From Apostichopus japonicus (taxonomy: Eukaryota; Echinodermata; Holothuroidea; Aspidochirotida; Stichopodidae), in assembly GCF_037975245.1 (NCBI RefSeq), contig NC_092580.1, positions 7,910,501-7,974,500 of the forward strand: a stretch of DNA of 64,000 nt. The letters are read 5' to 3'. Both the position numbers and the translations under genes were made by a program. A model generated the notes under the pieces. That model worked only from the letters and a program-made list of their open reading frames with translations, was not told where the DNA came from and did not search any database. This document shows positions 13,301 through 25,900 of this stretch, in pieces; position 1 is the stretch's first letter; each line of letters begins with the position of its first letter.

Positions 13301-13911
13301 ATAAAGTTCCTTTCAAGCAATTCTTATTAAAAATGACGGCAATCTACTCAGTGTCGATCTGTATTGTACACTTTGCATTGTGCAGTGCACATGTGCATAT
13401 TCAACGATTACAGGGAGTATCAGGAACGATGAAAATTGACAAAAATGTCAATGGAGACTTTTTGGTTTATTAGAATAAACCAATCATATAACTCCCTAAA
13501 TACCAGTATATTTTATTTAATCATAAACGTTATTTTAGGCTCGTATCAAACATTCCCCAAGCCCCCCCCCCCTCCCCACCCCCCCCCCTTCTACATCCAC
13601 CATTACAATTTTGTGAAATCGCCTTAGAAACATTCATATCGGACACTAACTAAAATCTGTAAATTTGAAATGTTTCAATACATGGAATCTTCTAATGAAC
13701 GATTTAAAGAGTAAAAAGTCAGTCACATCCTTTAAGAAGTGGTTTTGTAAGGAAATAATAGCTAGTTACTGACTAAAACTAAATTATACCTGTATGTAAT
13801 TACTATATATATATATTGAACATTTAATTTGTAGTTATATCTATGTATGTATTCATACACATATATATATTTTGTTTTTTCTTTTCTTTTCTTTTCTTTT
13901 CTTTTCTTTTC

Positions 13912-13942
<31 letters not shown>

Positions 13943-15918
13943 CTTTTCTTTTCTTTTCTTTTCTTTTCTTTTCTTTTCTTTTCTTTTCTTTTCTTTTCTT
14001 TTCTTTTCTTTTCTTTTCTTTTCTTTTCTTTTCTTTTCTTTTCTTTTCTTTTCTTTTCTTTTCTTTTCTTTTCTTTTCTTTTCTTTTCTTTTCTTTTCTT
14101 TTCTTTTCTTTTCTTTTCTTTTCTTTTCTTTTCTTTTCTTTTCTTTTCTTTTCTTTTCTTTTCTTTTCTTTTCTTTTCTTTTCTTTTCTTTTCTTTTCTT
14201 TTCTTTTCTTTTCTTTTCTTTTCTTTCTTCAGGGAGTCTTCCACACTGTTAAGCTTTTAAGCTTCATGGAAGACTTCCTCCACTTTGTACTTTTGTGGCA
14301 AACAAATAAATAAATAAATATACTATAATTTTTGTTTAGTTTATCTATGTATAGCCTATACATATACAACGTGTGTGTGGGTTTTGCGTGCGTGTATGTG
14401 TGTGTGTGTAGTGAGGGAATAGCTTCGGATATTTCAAGGTTACGTTCATACGCTATATATGATATCTTGATGTAATTTTTTAAACACTGGATTTTCTCGC
14501 TGAACAAGTACAATATATCAACACCGCTAATATTGATAATATTAAACTTTACAGTTAAAAATTAGTTTGTCATTGTGTTAACTTATTTGAAAAAAACTAG
14601 CCAATGAACACTATAACTGAAAGCTAAAAGTCAAACAACTGTTTTAATTGACAATATATAACATTAAAATATATACACAATTAAGAAGTTATCCTTATGT
14701 AACAAAGAATTACACGGTAAATTCATATAAGCTTTAAATTAGACTGCATGTACACGTACATTGGTTAGTTGAACTCATAAACCATCGGGATTGTCAATTA
14801 TGAATCAATCAAATATATTCACTTATGAATGATGGATAGTTCTAATATAGTTATACGTGTACATATGTATATATATACCACTGACAATAATCGGTGAAAA
14901 GGTGCAGACCAAACAAAATCATACAGAAAATATGGAAATATATATTGTGGTTTAGCGTTAGGGGTGTTCAGCCCGTCTAGTGGACATATTTTGATTATAC
15001 TGTGCCACAAACATAATCCTGTTTTATTTTAACCTTCAGTCCATGTTTGACACGACGCCAAGTAATATTCAATATTCAATATAAATCTTCTTCTCTGACG
15101 AAATTAAAGCGCAGACTGCACACCTGCTAAAATATCTTTGTCACGTCTTAACAATTGCTATGATGCTAAATTTGAGAGCGAACATGTATGATATCTTGCA
15201 TGAAAAATGAGTTCAATTGGTCATTATAAAATACTAAAATCAAAATATGATGGTTATTTCAATAGCTCTTTCGCTATTTGTACATGTTGAGACATTTTCA
15301 TTGTGAAATAATTGGGGGGTGTTGCTGAAAGGTGTCTAAGCCCCCAGTCAAATGAGCCCCCCCCCCCCCCCGCTTCCTATAAGCCTATGTCTAACCTTAA
15401 CTTGTTTTCTTGGCAGGTATTTAAAAATGAATAAAAAAATTACTTCTCTCTATTTTGAACGGGCAAATAAATGCTCTGAGGCTGGACCGGGATTCGAACC
15501 CGAATATAATTTCAAGTCCTGAGGTGACTTTGAGGGGACTTTTCGAAACGTTTGTCCCGTTTAATATAATAATAACTCATTGCATAAGAGTCTCAATGGT
15601 AGTCTGTACTGTAAAAAAAAAAGGTGTACACCGTCCAATTCATAACAAGGGTAAACTGTCCGTCCCACTCCAGCCCACTCCCCCCGCCCGTTCTCTTATG
15701 TCCCTTGCAAAGACTCGCTTTCACTTTATATGCTTGGTAGAGCATGCTGAAATTGACCATTATACTCTTCTTTTCATTTTCTTACATAAAGAGAGAGAGA
15801 GACTTACCCATGCAGGTACCCCAACATCAACCTGTGCGTCAGCAGTTAAGGAAAAGCCAAAACCAAAAGTTGAAGATAGCAGAAAATACAGCAGGGTTAT
15901 TCTTAGAAGCGATTCCAT
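5590..15918 (-). CDS. inter-alpha-trypsin inhibitor heavy chain (ITIH-like), complete, 12 exons
   Basis: Secreted plasma or matrix protein of the ITIH family. In vertebrates these heavy chains are esterified to chondroitin sulfate and then transferred to hyaluronan. Exons on the minus strand: 15808-15918, 12963-13126, 12236-12346, 11057-11192, 10100-10357, 9412-9697, 8728-9254, 8150-8390, 7797-7847, 7207-7320, 6144-6500, 5590-5849. Together they make 2616 bp, 871 codons plus stop, with every phase matching and every boundary GT-AG. Order of parts: signal peptide (about 1-25), VIT domain (about 38-174), linker, vWA domain (about 278-460) with MIDAS motif DLSGS at 287-291 and a later TDG, a helical region ending in QYHLVTPLSALLF, the processing motif GDPHF at 631-635, and the ITIH C-terminal domain ending in EQYIVPKLF. 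Length matches vertebrate heavy chains (about 900). No Kunitz (bikunin) partner is in the window. An acidic EEEEMEEEE run near residue 815 is unusual. I cannot say which vertebrate paralogue is closest. Confidence 0.95.
8728..9697 (-). CDS. ITIH exons 6-7: von Willebrand factor A domain
   Basis: Exons 9412-9697 and 8728-9254 join in phase 1 across a glycine codon (SGG-TDINNAL). The metal-ion-dependent adhesion site is intact: DLSGS, the threonine of TDINNAL and the aspartate of MTDG. A divalent ion should therefore bind. The later part (PLLYNVRVTYGEEAIPSE, GREIIIAGKI) is the post-vWA beta region of the family. Confidence 0.95.
9890..10018. repeat. G-rich GGGGT minisatellite in ITIH intron 5
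   Basis: About 130 bp of GGGGTGGGGT-type repeats on the plus strand, so the pre-mRNA carries the C-rich strand. The DNA has many G4-forming runs. Confidence 0.8.
10100..13126 (-). CDS. ITIH exons 2-5: VIT domain and linker
   Basis: Exons 12963-13126, 12236-12346, 11057-11192 and 10100-10357. Exon 2 holds the VIT signature (VTSLITTRFVQNTVEAVYVN, then EVPFGFKITPHSYISAFSM). Exon 4 carries VTFHLTYDELL, a family hallmark. Exon 5 ends the pre-vWA linker (RFIPSAYEQRQ, KYDLVHRP). Introns are phase 2, 2, 0 and 0. Confidence 0.93.
13876..14226. repeat. (TTTTC)n pentanucleotide array, about 70 units, in ITIH intron 1
   Basis: Nearly perfect CTTTT repeats with one slip near 13917-13922. Long open frames of KKRKE or FLFFS through it are artefacts of the period. 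Confidence 0.97.
15808..15918 (-). CDS. ITIH exon 1: signal peptide
   Basis: Encodes 37 residues starting MESLLRITLLYFLLSS, a typical n-region and hydrophobic core, and ends before a GTAAGT donor in phase 0. The ATG at 15918 has CACC before it and G after it, a strong initiation context. Confidence 0.9.
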
Positions 15919-18343
15919 GGTGAAACGACCAATGATGCTCTCACGGAATAGTTATTTTAACTAGTCTCAAACACAAACCCAACTTTAAACTTTCAAAGTG
16001 TCGCTATGCTCTGATACTTCATTTCGCAAAAAAAAAAAATTGTCCGGGTAGGGTAGGTAGTTGAAGTGAAAAGTATTTATACACGCTGCTCACATTTATG
16101 CCTACGGAAGCTTTGAGTGACCGCTTGTATAAGACTTGACTAAACAGTTAAAGGGTTTATGTTACTGAGTTAATAGATCTGTCTGTATCAAGGGATGTAA
16201 ATATCAGTCGTCTGGTGGTTTTCTGAATCCAATTGTCCTTTTTTTTTGGGGGGGGGGGGGAATGGGACCAGTTTCCTGTAATCCTGTCTGGCTAAATATT
16301 AAAAATGATTGATGAAAGATCGTTTACCTTTTGTAAAGGTATACAGACTTAATGTCAACATATATAGAGTACTATTTATTTTTCCTTTCATTCGACCTAG
16401 GAATAAAACCACAAGTGACGGGCATTAACATCTTTCCACAAATGGTTCGATTTTGCAGCCACATTTCACAATAAATATGTTACATTAATACCACAAGAGA
16501 TGTTTAAATCTATAGAACCTAGAATCTTCTTACTCTGAAAACAACGCAGTTGTTAACAGCAACATACTTTAATACTTCAACCACCGTCTTTTCCTGCATA
16601 ATCACTTGGACTATTTTGCATGTAAGAATCGGGTTGAACTAAAATATTCATGTAAGATAGTTATCGGCTGATTTAACACGTCATAGGGCCATAAGAAATA
16701 TTTTGTCTATATACAGACACTGATTCTGCATCTGTTATGAATTATAATATGGTTATGATGATTATTAAACGCACATATACTTACCGGTATCTGCTTGCAG
16801 GGTAGAGTCCTTTGAATTGGAAAAGTAATCAATTTGTATTATTTCTCTTAATTTTGTAACTATTGTTTTTTATCCTTTTTTTTATTTTCTATTTCTTTCT
16901 TATTTAATTTGCTTTATTTTACAACAATTATACACTAAACTAATTGTTAAAGAAACAAAGTTGTTACGCAATGATATGCATGATAATAATTACTTAAGTG
17001 ATACAAAACATCTGAATAAACTACCAACCATTCCTGAGATATTAATAAATAAAAGATTTTTAAAGGGAAATAAATATGGAACCGAGGAGTTTGAAAGCAT
17101 GGCAACTAATCCATATTAGCACACCAGTATAACTTTATTAAGTACGAAATCATCACCGTCTTAATTTCGCCTTTTCATATAATGATGTTAATCACTTCTA
17201 GAACAAAAATATCAAACAATTTACAAACAATTGATATTTTGCACAAATCAAAAGTATCATATATATATATATATATATATATATGCAACCAGTCAGACAC
17301 CATGCAAGTATTATAATGTAATCAACCTAGCACCATAACGGCACCGTTCTGACAATGAAGTTTCAACGACCTGAGGGTATTCGATAGTTATGAATGAATA
17401 TCGTAAGTTAAAGATTTTTAAAGACACGTTGGCCTAGTATCCCTCAAATTGATAGATACGTTTGGTACTGACTGGTTAGTGCATACTCCGACCTACATGT
17501 CGTTGACCCCTGCAGGGATAAACGGACAAAGCGGCCAACTCTTTGTTTTGTTGGTCAGTGCTAACGATTGTTTTTTGTTGCTGCATCTGATAATGACTTA
17601 TTTTAATTTCATGGTAGGTGTTTTACAACGCCAAAAGTGCCCATCAAGCGGTTCCGGGCATTGTACAATATGCTATAGGATGTGGGTCAATTTTGGCCAG
17701 TCACTTGATAAAAATGACCCATAATAAAATATAATAAGGAGATATCAAGATCAGAATCTTAATTTCATTTTCATTTTCACTCTAACTTATTTCTAAACGG
17801 AAGGAGATTTGTTAACATTGCGTCCATTTTATTGAGCGACGGATACAAGCTGTCGAGAAATGTTTGTATACTACGGTATACAGAGTATCGGCCAGGTGAC
17901 TTTCCATTAAAAGTGAGAAAAAAAAGCGTGGCTGTTATATTATCGACCAGGTCATTAGTTACCTGTTAATATCAGCAAACACCGGAAACTTACCTGGTGT
18001 GCGTAGGTTGGATTAACAACCCACCTGCCTTACCCATGAAGACTGTTGCAAAACAGTTTTAACAATTTGTCAGGTGGTATAATAAGCAATCTACAGCACT
18101 GGGCGATACTGTCTGACAATCCACTGTTCAACATTGGCAACACGACATTTTGCAACAAGTTTATTACAAGTATCTAACGCATAAATAATACTAACGCCCA
18201 ATTAAACAGGAGAGACGACATTTAGTCCTTAGGAATGTATAACTATATAAAGGGGATTATACTTCAGAGAATCTTCTTCCTTCCATGTACCATTTAAAAA
18301 GACTTTCGGTCCGAGACATATTGTACCTAAGCTATGAAGAATT
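15919..18343. other. intergenic DNA, no gene seen
   Basis: Apart from the ITIH 5' region, it holds a (TA)n run at about 17260-17284 and AT-rich sequence. No open frame here has splice context or family similarity. A tRNA B-box-like GGGTTCGAATCCC on the minus strand near 15490, inside ITIH intron 1, is probably a SINE fragment. Confidence 0.5.
16074..16081 (-). promoter_or_regulatory. TATA box of the ITIH gene
   Basis: TATAAATA on the minus strand, about 156 bp upstream of the ITIH start codon and in the right orientation. It implies a 5' UTR of about 125 bases. Confidence 0.55.
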
Positions 18344-18645
18344 ACCGGTGCTGTGGTCGAGTGGATAAAGGCGGTGGCATTTGAAGCAATGAGGAAAAGC
18401 AATCGGGTGGTTTCGGGTTAGATCCCCGGCTAAGGTGGGTTTTCATCCAAGAGCAATCTACGGCTTTCCTTATCTGAAATGACTTTCTAAATTAAAAACA
18501 TTCCAAATTTGAGTTAAAATGTTGAATTGGAAGCCACCGACGTATAAGTTGTAATCTATATAAGCCCTTGCGTGTTTCTCCCACATTTGTAGTCCCTTAA
18601 GCGCCGTAAAAGTAACTGCTGGTCATTATTATTATTATTATAAGA
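18344..18645 (+). mobile_element. tRNA-derived SINE, copy 1
   Basis: Starts with a tRNA-like head (ACCGGTGCTGTGGTCGAGTG) with an A box and a decayed B box (GGTTAGATCCC). A conserved body follows (CCAAGAGCAATCTACGGC, CTTATCTGAAATGAC, ATGTTGAATTGGAAGCCAC) and then an ATT microsatellite tail. Two further copies are at 29834 and 47157-48169. Confidence 0.85.
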
Positions 18646-20127
18646 TATTGCTTTATATAGATAATTCACGTTGTTTACAAATAAGTAACCCGTAAAGCCC
18701 CGCAAAGCCTCAGTCTACTTTATATATACATGTATATAGATTAAAGTATATAATGCAGTTGTTGTTGATCGAGTATACAGTTCCACTGCCATATCTCGAG
18801 TCATATCCTGTCCGCCACATGACATTCTAGCCCTCTACTCCCTGATTCTGATGCGTAGTATAGACTATACATGAAGCTATAATTAGGTCATAACGCAAAA
18901 CTGTGCTAATTACTGCTTTGGAGATTCGAAATGAGGTTGAATAAAGGTATAGGGGGATGTACACACCCTAGGCCACCCCTCCCCATTCCCCTCTCCCTTT
19001 CCCTCCCCCTCCCCTCCCGCCTGGATCCGCGCCTCTTCACGACATGTGATTTGACGGTTCCTGACACGGAACTCCATTGCCATTTATTTTCTGAGACATG
19101 CGAACTAACACTGGATGCATGTGATTGCGTGTCAATAAATATCAATAAATATAGTATATTACCGTATATTTTCTTGTTCTGGATAGTCGCATAAGCACAA
19201 TAACCCCTTTTAAACCCAAACCAATGCTGTTGCTATCGTAGCCCCAGAAATATATCAGAATAAACAAAGATAAGACATTATTTGTTTGCTAAGTATTTCT
19301 AATCCGGCAGTATACGTCAATGATTGTTATGTCTGTGGTAAGAAACCGTCACATTATCTGTTCAAGTACTTCCGTTTATCATGTTTAGTATAGAAAAAGT
19401 TGTTTCCAAATATGGTCACCTTTTATTAACTTAATGTCATCAATATAGAAACTCCAATTGTTCTTTGCCCCCCTCCCCTACCCCCTCAAAGTGTTTCTAT
19501 ACCGCAAGTTCATTCACATTATAATATATATGCCTGACATGATGTGTAAATTTTTCGGATAAATCACATTATTAAATTAAGAAATGCACCTTGAACGGTT
19601 TTGAGTTTATGTATGGGTACAAAGAAGAGAGACGTATATAACCTATACACAAAGGGTTCTCAATTAATTTCCAACGCGGACCAGACGAAGAAAAATAAGT
19701 TGTAGAATAGGTTGAGACAGAACCACTTCTCATGATACCTATAAAGATGGATCCATGTGTAGACCCGTAGCTGTATGTATAGATGTAGGTTTAGACCCGT
19801 AGGTGTTCAAGCCTGCATTGAATTATTACAATATTGTCGGCCGACTTATTTCCTGTTTTCGATGGTAAAATTGAATCATTCTCATAATTCACTCCTTTTT
19901 CCAACAGGCTTACAAATCTATTCGTAAACCCTGATAAATTTTCTTATTCAGAAACCCGAACTTGCTTAGTTAGTACATGGTGTTAGCCAGGACTACTTGC
20001 TAACACGGAAATGTGGTATGAATGACCCCCGTGGCAAAGAGGGGGGTCGGGGAATCCCTCAAGCCGATCTTCTCTTGACCCTTCTCTTAATAAGTCGTAT
20101 GCATCAGCCGTATCTGTTTTATTAAAT
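18646..20127. other. intergenic DNA, nothing recognised
   Basis: AT-rich sequence with a C-rich patch near 18965-19020. No supportable exon, RNA gene or repeat family was found. Confidence 0.4.
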
Positions 20128-20135
20128 TTATAGAC

Positions 20136-20644
20136 CAGGGTTTCCCTAACTTTATCTCCCCACGAACCCCCCGTGGATGTCAGAGTTGTCCACGAACCCC
20201 AACTTTTTGAGACACGATCTTAGTCATTATTATACTATAATATATACGCATAACAGTGCTTCGTAAAAGATCAAGTTCATAGTGTAATATTGTAATGAAG
20301 AAAAAACAATAGATGAACAAATATTTATTTGAAAACTTCAAGATCAGATCAGCTCTTATCTTCACGACGTACTGTCATGCGTACACCAACTTCACCAAAG
20401 TCATGCGGCCTGTGTCTGTTTCATAATTCAGTTATTTATCACATGCACGGTACGGTACTACTATGGCAACATATGCGTATAGGACGACAGGTACGACTTT
20501 TGTACATTACTAAATTATATAATATATCAGATTTTAGTTCAACAAAAGTACTCTAGTTTTGACTTTCACAAACGTCTCACGAACCCCCTGGGATGGACTC
20601 ACGCACCCCCTGGGGGTTCATGCACCCCAGTTAGGAAACCCCTG
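20136..20644. mobile_element. non-autonomous hAT-type element
   Basis: The ends are inverted: CAGGGTTTCCCTAACT at the left and, reversed, CAGGGGTTTCCTAACT at the right. Flanks are TTATAGAC and TTATATAC, a 7/8 match to the 8-bp duplication expected for hAT. The inside has several ACGAACCCC / CACGCACCCC repeats and no transposase. Confidence 0.7.
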
Positions 20645-20652
20645 TTATATAC

Positions 20653-21941
20653 CGACACATTTAGGGGCCGTGAACATTCACTACCTGTCGGGATCAGGTT
20701 ACGTACCCAGAACTACATGTATAAATAATTTTGACAAAGACGTATGATTAATCCAATCTGAATTCTCACACTAAGATCTCCTAACGTAACATTGGCTATA
20801 TGCTTACAAAACCCTATCCAACCTTCAATTCTATAACTGACTACGCATGACGGTTGTAATGGGAAAACTATGCACGATCGCGAGTAAATACATAAATTCT
20901 GTTCTTTTTCAAGAAGACAGAACACACCCACACCTTTTCCCGAAGATAAAAAAAAAGCTGTTGCATTGCATATCACTCAGTTGCGACCATTTTGTTTGAT
21001 AAATTTTACTTTCGCATCACGCTTCAATCACTCATACTATAGCTATTAAAATATCAATGTCCTATTACTTTCAGAAAAAAAGGTAGGAACTGCTCATACT
21101 GGCAGTACGGGTGCGTTGGAGCATGCTTTGAGAGGACAGTATCGAGTTGCGCAACATTTCAAAATTGTCCCAACTGCACATTTGATCTTTCATGAATATA
21201 CATTACCTCAGCATTTTTGCCTCAGGTATTTGGGGGCAATTTTCCAATGTTAATACCAACCTATATAATGTCTTTCTCAACATATCATCACATAGTTTCA
21301 TATGTAAAGGTAAAGACTACTAACCCATTTCGAAGTTATCGTAAGTGCACACATATATTCTTAACCTAAATCAAAATCCTATCAACTTAGTAACTATTAC
21401 ATTTTTTACGGTATAGCACTTATCAAAAGATAATTGTATAATGCTGTGAACTTATTCTATATTCTTAATAACTTCCTTTATATTTTGGCATATATTTGAA
21501 ATCGCCAACAAACACAAATGGTTCATTTGGATTCACCACCCATGTCTGAACAAATTTCCCCTTGAATCACATACAGTAACTCTACTAGGCCTATTATTCT
21601 AGTTTTCAAACATATATTATTGCATGAAAACATATACATGCAATGTTGTATACTCTTGCTGTGACCAATCCGGACCCGATATTAATATAAGATCGAGCTC
21701 TAAGAACTGCGTTTATATACTGAAGTATTAAGAAAGTTGTCAAAGTATCTTTGATCTGTCACAGCTCTTAAACGAAGCCATTCATTGTGGTCTTTTGCAT
21801 AATATATTTCAACATCCCTAGAATGGAAGGCTGCCACAGAAGCTGTCTGTCCCCAAAATAGCTTCATATTACCTGACTATTTGGAATGCAAATATCTTAC
21901 TTGAATGTTCACCAAGCATAACTTGGTATTGAGATCGACCA
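20653..21941. other. intergenic DNA, nothing recognised
   Basis: No coding signal or repeat family identified. Confidence 0.35.
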
Positions 21942-22202
21942 CCCAGCAAACTGCAAACACAAAACGTTATCATAACATTTTTAAAAGAGCCTCTAAAATA
22001 TGTTTTTATAACGTTAAATGTGGTGTTATAAAAACGTCGGCATAACGTTTTTATGAGATATTAATGTTATACAAATGTTTTAACGAAAAAATGTTTTGAA
22101 ATAATAGCCTGAAAACGTTTTCGTGACATATTTATTACACCACAAATAACGTTATCAAAACAAAAGACGAAACGTTTTAATAACGTTTTTGTGTTTGCTG
22201 GG
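21942..22202. mobile_element. MITE with CCCAGCAAAC ends
   Basis: The left end CCCAGCAAACTGCAAACAC and the right end, read reversed, CCCAGCAAACACAAAAACG form an inverted pair about 260 bp apart. The inside is rich in AACGTTTT / ATAACGTT. No coding capacity. Confidence 0.75.
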
Positions 22203-22973
22203 CAGGCATGTACCCAAACCCACCGCCCGCCCCCTATATCGCAGTAAGTCCGGCTTCGCCGAGGGCTGAGACTTCCTTTATATGCAGAAGAGAGCCAAGC
22301 TCCTAATATCCTGGTAACGTGTCTAGAGAAAAGCTTTCAAGAAGATAGATCCTCGGCACGAATACCAAACTTCATAATTGATCCACTCTCAACCCAGTCC
22401 CTTTTACATCGAGACTGTGACCGTGTGATCATGACGAAATATATTAATAATTTGAATTTTGCGCGAGCACAGAACTTATTGACCTATGACCCAGAGCTGT
22501 CCATGTGGACAGTGTTTGCATCATCCTCTCCAAGTAGGATGACAAAGTTACTTGCAACAACTATATAGCTCTGAAACGAAATGAAACTGTACGGAAAGTA
22601 GTAAAATATTGTTCATATTTAAAAATAACACCTTACACTTACCTAATAATTTCCATAATTTATTTGAAAATACGTTTTACACATTTTTAGTGTATATTAA
22701 GATACAAATATCTATAAAATTACTGTAAAAGGTTAACCATTTACAATCAAGTTTTGGACACGTATTGAAACCTTACGTACATTATCTGTGACCGGTCTGT
22801 ACAGTGTCAATTTCCACACAATGTACATGCAATGCATGTGCAAGAAATAAATATATGTACTCTCTTGCTTTGTACTGTACAATACACGCCTTGACTAACA
22901 ATATTATATCGCGCTTCTGAACATACGTACTTACATACGGTGAAGTTGGATACTTTCTGATAGGGTTAACAAG

Positions 22974-25900
22974 ATGGTACTTGATTTAGAACTATTTAGA
23001 GCCGACAAAGGCGGTGACCCATCAAAGATAAAGGAGAACCAGTCGAAGAGATTTAAAGATGTCACTCTAGTCGACAAAGTTGTAGAAATAGATACAAAAT
23101 GGAGAAAACGTAAGCTTACGGTGGCAAACGTTAGGCTATCTTCCGTTATCCGTGCGAAGAAGCATATGCCTAGCCTAGGCCTCCTAAGTTAGGCCTAATG
23201 TAGCCTACATAAACGTATGACTGTTACAAAGTTTGCCTAGCCTAGGCCGAATGTATTGCTACTAGTTACAAGGCTTACAATATTTTAAGTAGCAGTGAGC
23301 AGGGAATAACTTACATTTAAAATTTTGTGAAGCAGTTATGTCTCAAGTCATATTACTAGGCTAGGTACTGCAGTAGCATGGTGACTTCGAAGTTCGGACA
23401 CTTAAGACTTAAAACACCCCAAAACTAAATCTTCTGGTATAATTCACCAGAGAATATACTTCATATGGTGGGAGAATTGTGTTATAGTACGATACACGGC
23501 CAAACTTTCTTTCCTGCAAACTGTTTTTACGTTGTTTTCCAAGAAGATTCTTCTTGATTGTGGAACTGGTATTTCTTTGCTAGAGTATTGCGAAGTTCGG
23601 ACACGCAACCCACAGTGTGGCGCTGGTGATAAAATTGGTAGCGCAGTTGCTCTTTCAGTAATTATAACAGACTTCATAGATCTTCGTCATTTTGTTGACA
23701 AATATGTAAGTAATTTCTTGCACACGGGTCATTTTGGAGAGAAAATAACTGTAGCTTCGTACTTTTTGGTGAAATTTGGCTCTTCCTGTAGTTTTTCATG
23801 GTGAAACCGTGTATTTCTTAGGGTGTCCGAACTTCGCAGTATGCCGAACTTCGCAATACTGACTATACTAGTAGTAGGCCTAGGATACATTAGCCTTACT
23901 TGGTATGGTTCCTGTGTACTGCTTGCAAGAAATGCTGCTTATACAGTTATATGCCTAGGCTAATAACACTACAGTAGGCCTAATAGGCTAGATACAACTC
24001 ATCTTTGCGCTTGTATAGTGATCTATCATGGTTAACATATCATTTCACTATGCTATACAATAATAATAATTCCCTGGTCTAGGAATTGGGGGCAAGGCTA
24101 CCAGGTTGTGTATGGCAAAAGTTAACATAATTTTCTGACAGTAGCCACAAGCCAAGTAGTAGTAGACCTTAGTAATAGTAGTAATGTCTTATGGACTTGA
24201 AGGAATTTTGTTGGAAAGGGTAGTCAGCCGTTTGGTTGGCATATTTACAAAACGTTGGGCCTACCTTCATTGAAGTGTGTGATAGACATGTAATTTTATT
24301 CAAAACTATTTAACCTAGGCCTACAGCCTATATGCAAAAGAGTAAAATTGCCATGTGTACTTTGTAGCACTTCCATTGGGCCTATGTATTTCACTCTGAA
24401 TAATATAGACTGTAGCCTACAACAGTACAAGAACATTATCCAAGAATCCCAATGATTGGATGGCCTGTCAACTCATTAAGATACCAGAACTCTACTTTAA
24501 ATTATTGTCAAATCTAATTGTTATTTCTGCTAGCCCCTGTTGCCATCTTATTTCATGTTCTAGGCATAATATTTTGAAGTAGTTTGAAATGGATGTGTAG
24601 CCCTGATATTAAATACAATTTAAAGACACTGAAGACTCGCCCCAAACTGCGTTCGGCCATCTGAAAAAGTTAACTTTCTGTTGCTTGCAAGTGACGTTTT
24701 GTTTGTGCTAAAAAATGCAGACAGTAATGAAACGTAATACCTTGTTACCTGGACCTGTCCATTGCTGTCGTTTGTACACTGTGATGTGGGTATTGACCGC
24801 AGCTGTGTGTACTGATTGTACACTAGTGTCTAATTACCGACGGTAGCAAGCTGTGTGTGTATTTTCTGGGATTGATGGTGGTCTCTAACACTTCTGTTAC
24901 ACCTTATTCAAAACTAGATCAGATTACCGGCATTAGACGTTTCTTGTTGCGCAAGTCTTCACACCCTTTAAGTCCAATACTAAAGTTGTGAAACAAGAAT
25001 TAGACTATATTCTGAAGTGGATGAGTCGATGCCAAATGGGGCCATCTACATCCAAGAATTTCAGTTGAGAATGACCAACATTGTGCTTGGGGGGGGGGGG
25101 GTTTGTGAAAGGAGACAGTGCAGACAGTGTTTTGTTAAGACATATTAGTGATACAGTGATTAGTGACACAATATGCTCTTTGTATTTGGGTTCCACATAT
25201 ATGTCTTTCATCAAACTTATCTGTACATGTGCTCAATATGTGATGTTGTGTGATATAATATTACCTTTTGAGACAAACTGTGGAGTACTGTATGTTAGAG
25301 ATACAAAGATTGTTGCTGTCTCCATCCTTGTATGTATGATATTTTCTTGAATGTTTCTTTGCTTTGTGTTTCAGTCCGTTACCAGGCCGACAATCTGAAC
25401 AAACTTAAGAATTTGTGCAGTAAAATGATTGGTGAAAAGATGAGGGTATAGTATAGCTGTTTTTACTTAATTTTTACTTAAGGAGGAGCACCAAGGTTGA
25501 GAGCAATGGGTACAATGTCTCTAATTCTCTTGCTAGCCTTGATAAGTGTAGCAGTCAGTTTGGATATATACACATTGTGTGCATTGCTAAACTGTGCAGC
25601 TACATGAAACTTTAAAAAGATAACTTTGAACAGACTGTTTGTAAAACTACACATTGCAGATAATAGATCATGGACTTTTTATAATTAAACTTCCCCAATG
25701 TCCCTTCTTCCATTCCAGTAGAAAATGTATTTTGAGCACTCCATCTGTTGGTTAGCAGTCATAGGCAAGCAAGTAATATGTTCAGTCAAGAGATCTGTGT
25801 GTGTGTGTATGCGTGTGTGTGTGGTTGTGTCACACCCTAGCTGGTTGCAAGTAATACGTCCAGAAGGGGAATGAAAATATTTTTGGTGAGGCTCAGAGGT

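Noticed and set aside
13762-14313. KKRKE and FLFFS open frames
   Set aside because: They are produced by the TTTTC array in ITIH intron 1.
15481-15500. B-box-like GGGTTCGAATCCC near ITIH exon 1
   Set aside because: Too little of a tRNA or SINE around it to define an element; noted only as a probable fragment.
17449-17724. 91-codon plus-strand frame
   Set aside because: No domain, no upstream promoter or splice context, and the length is within chance expectation.
23532-23804. 90-codon plus-strand frame in SARS1 intron 1
   Set aside because: Overlaps the inverted-repeat element, has no splice signals and matches no family I know.
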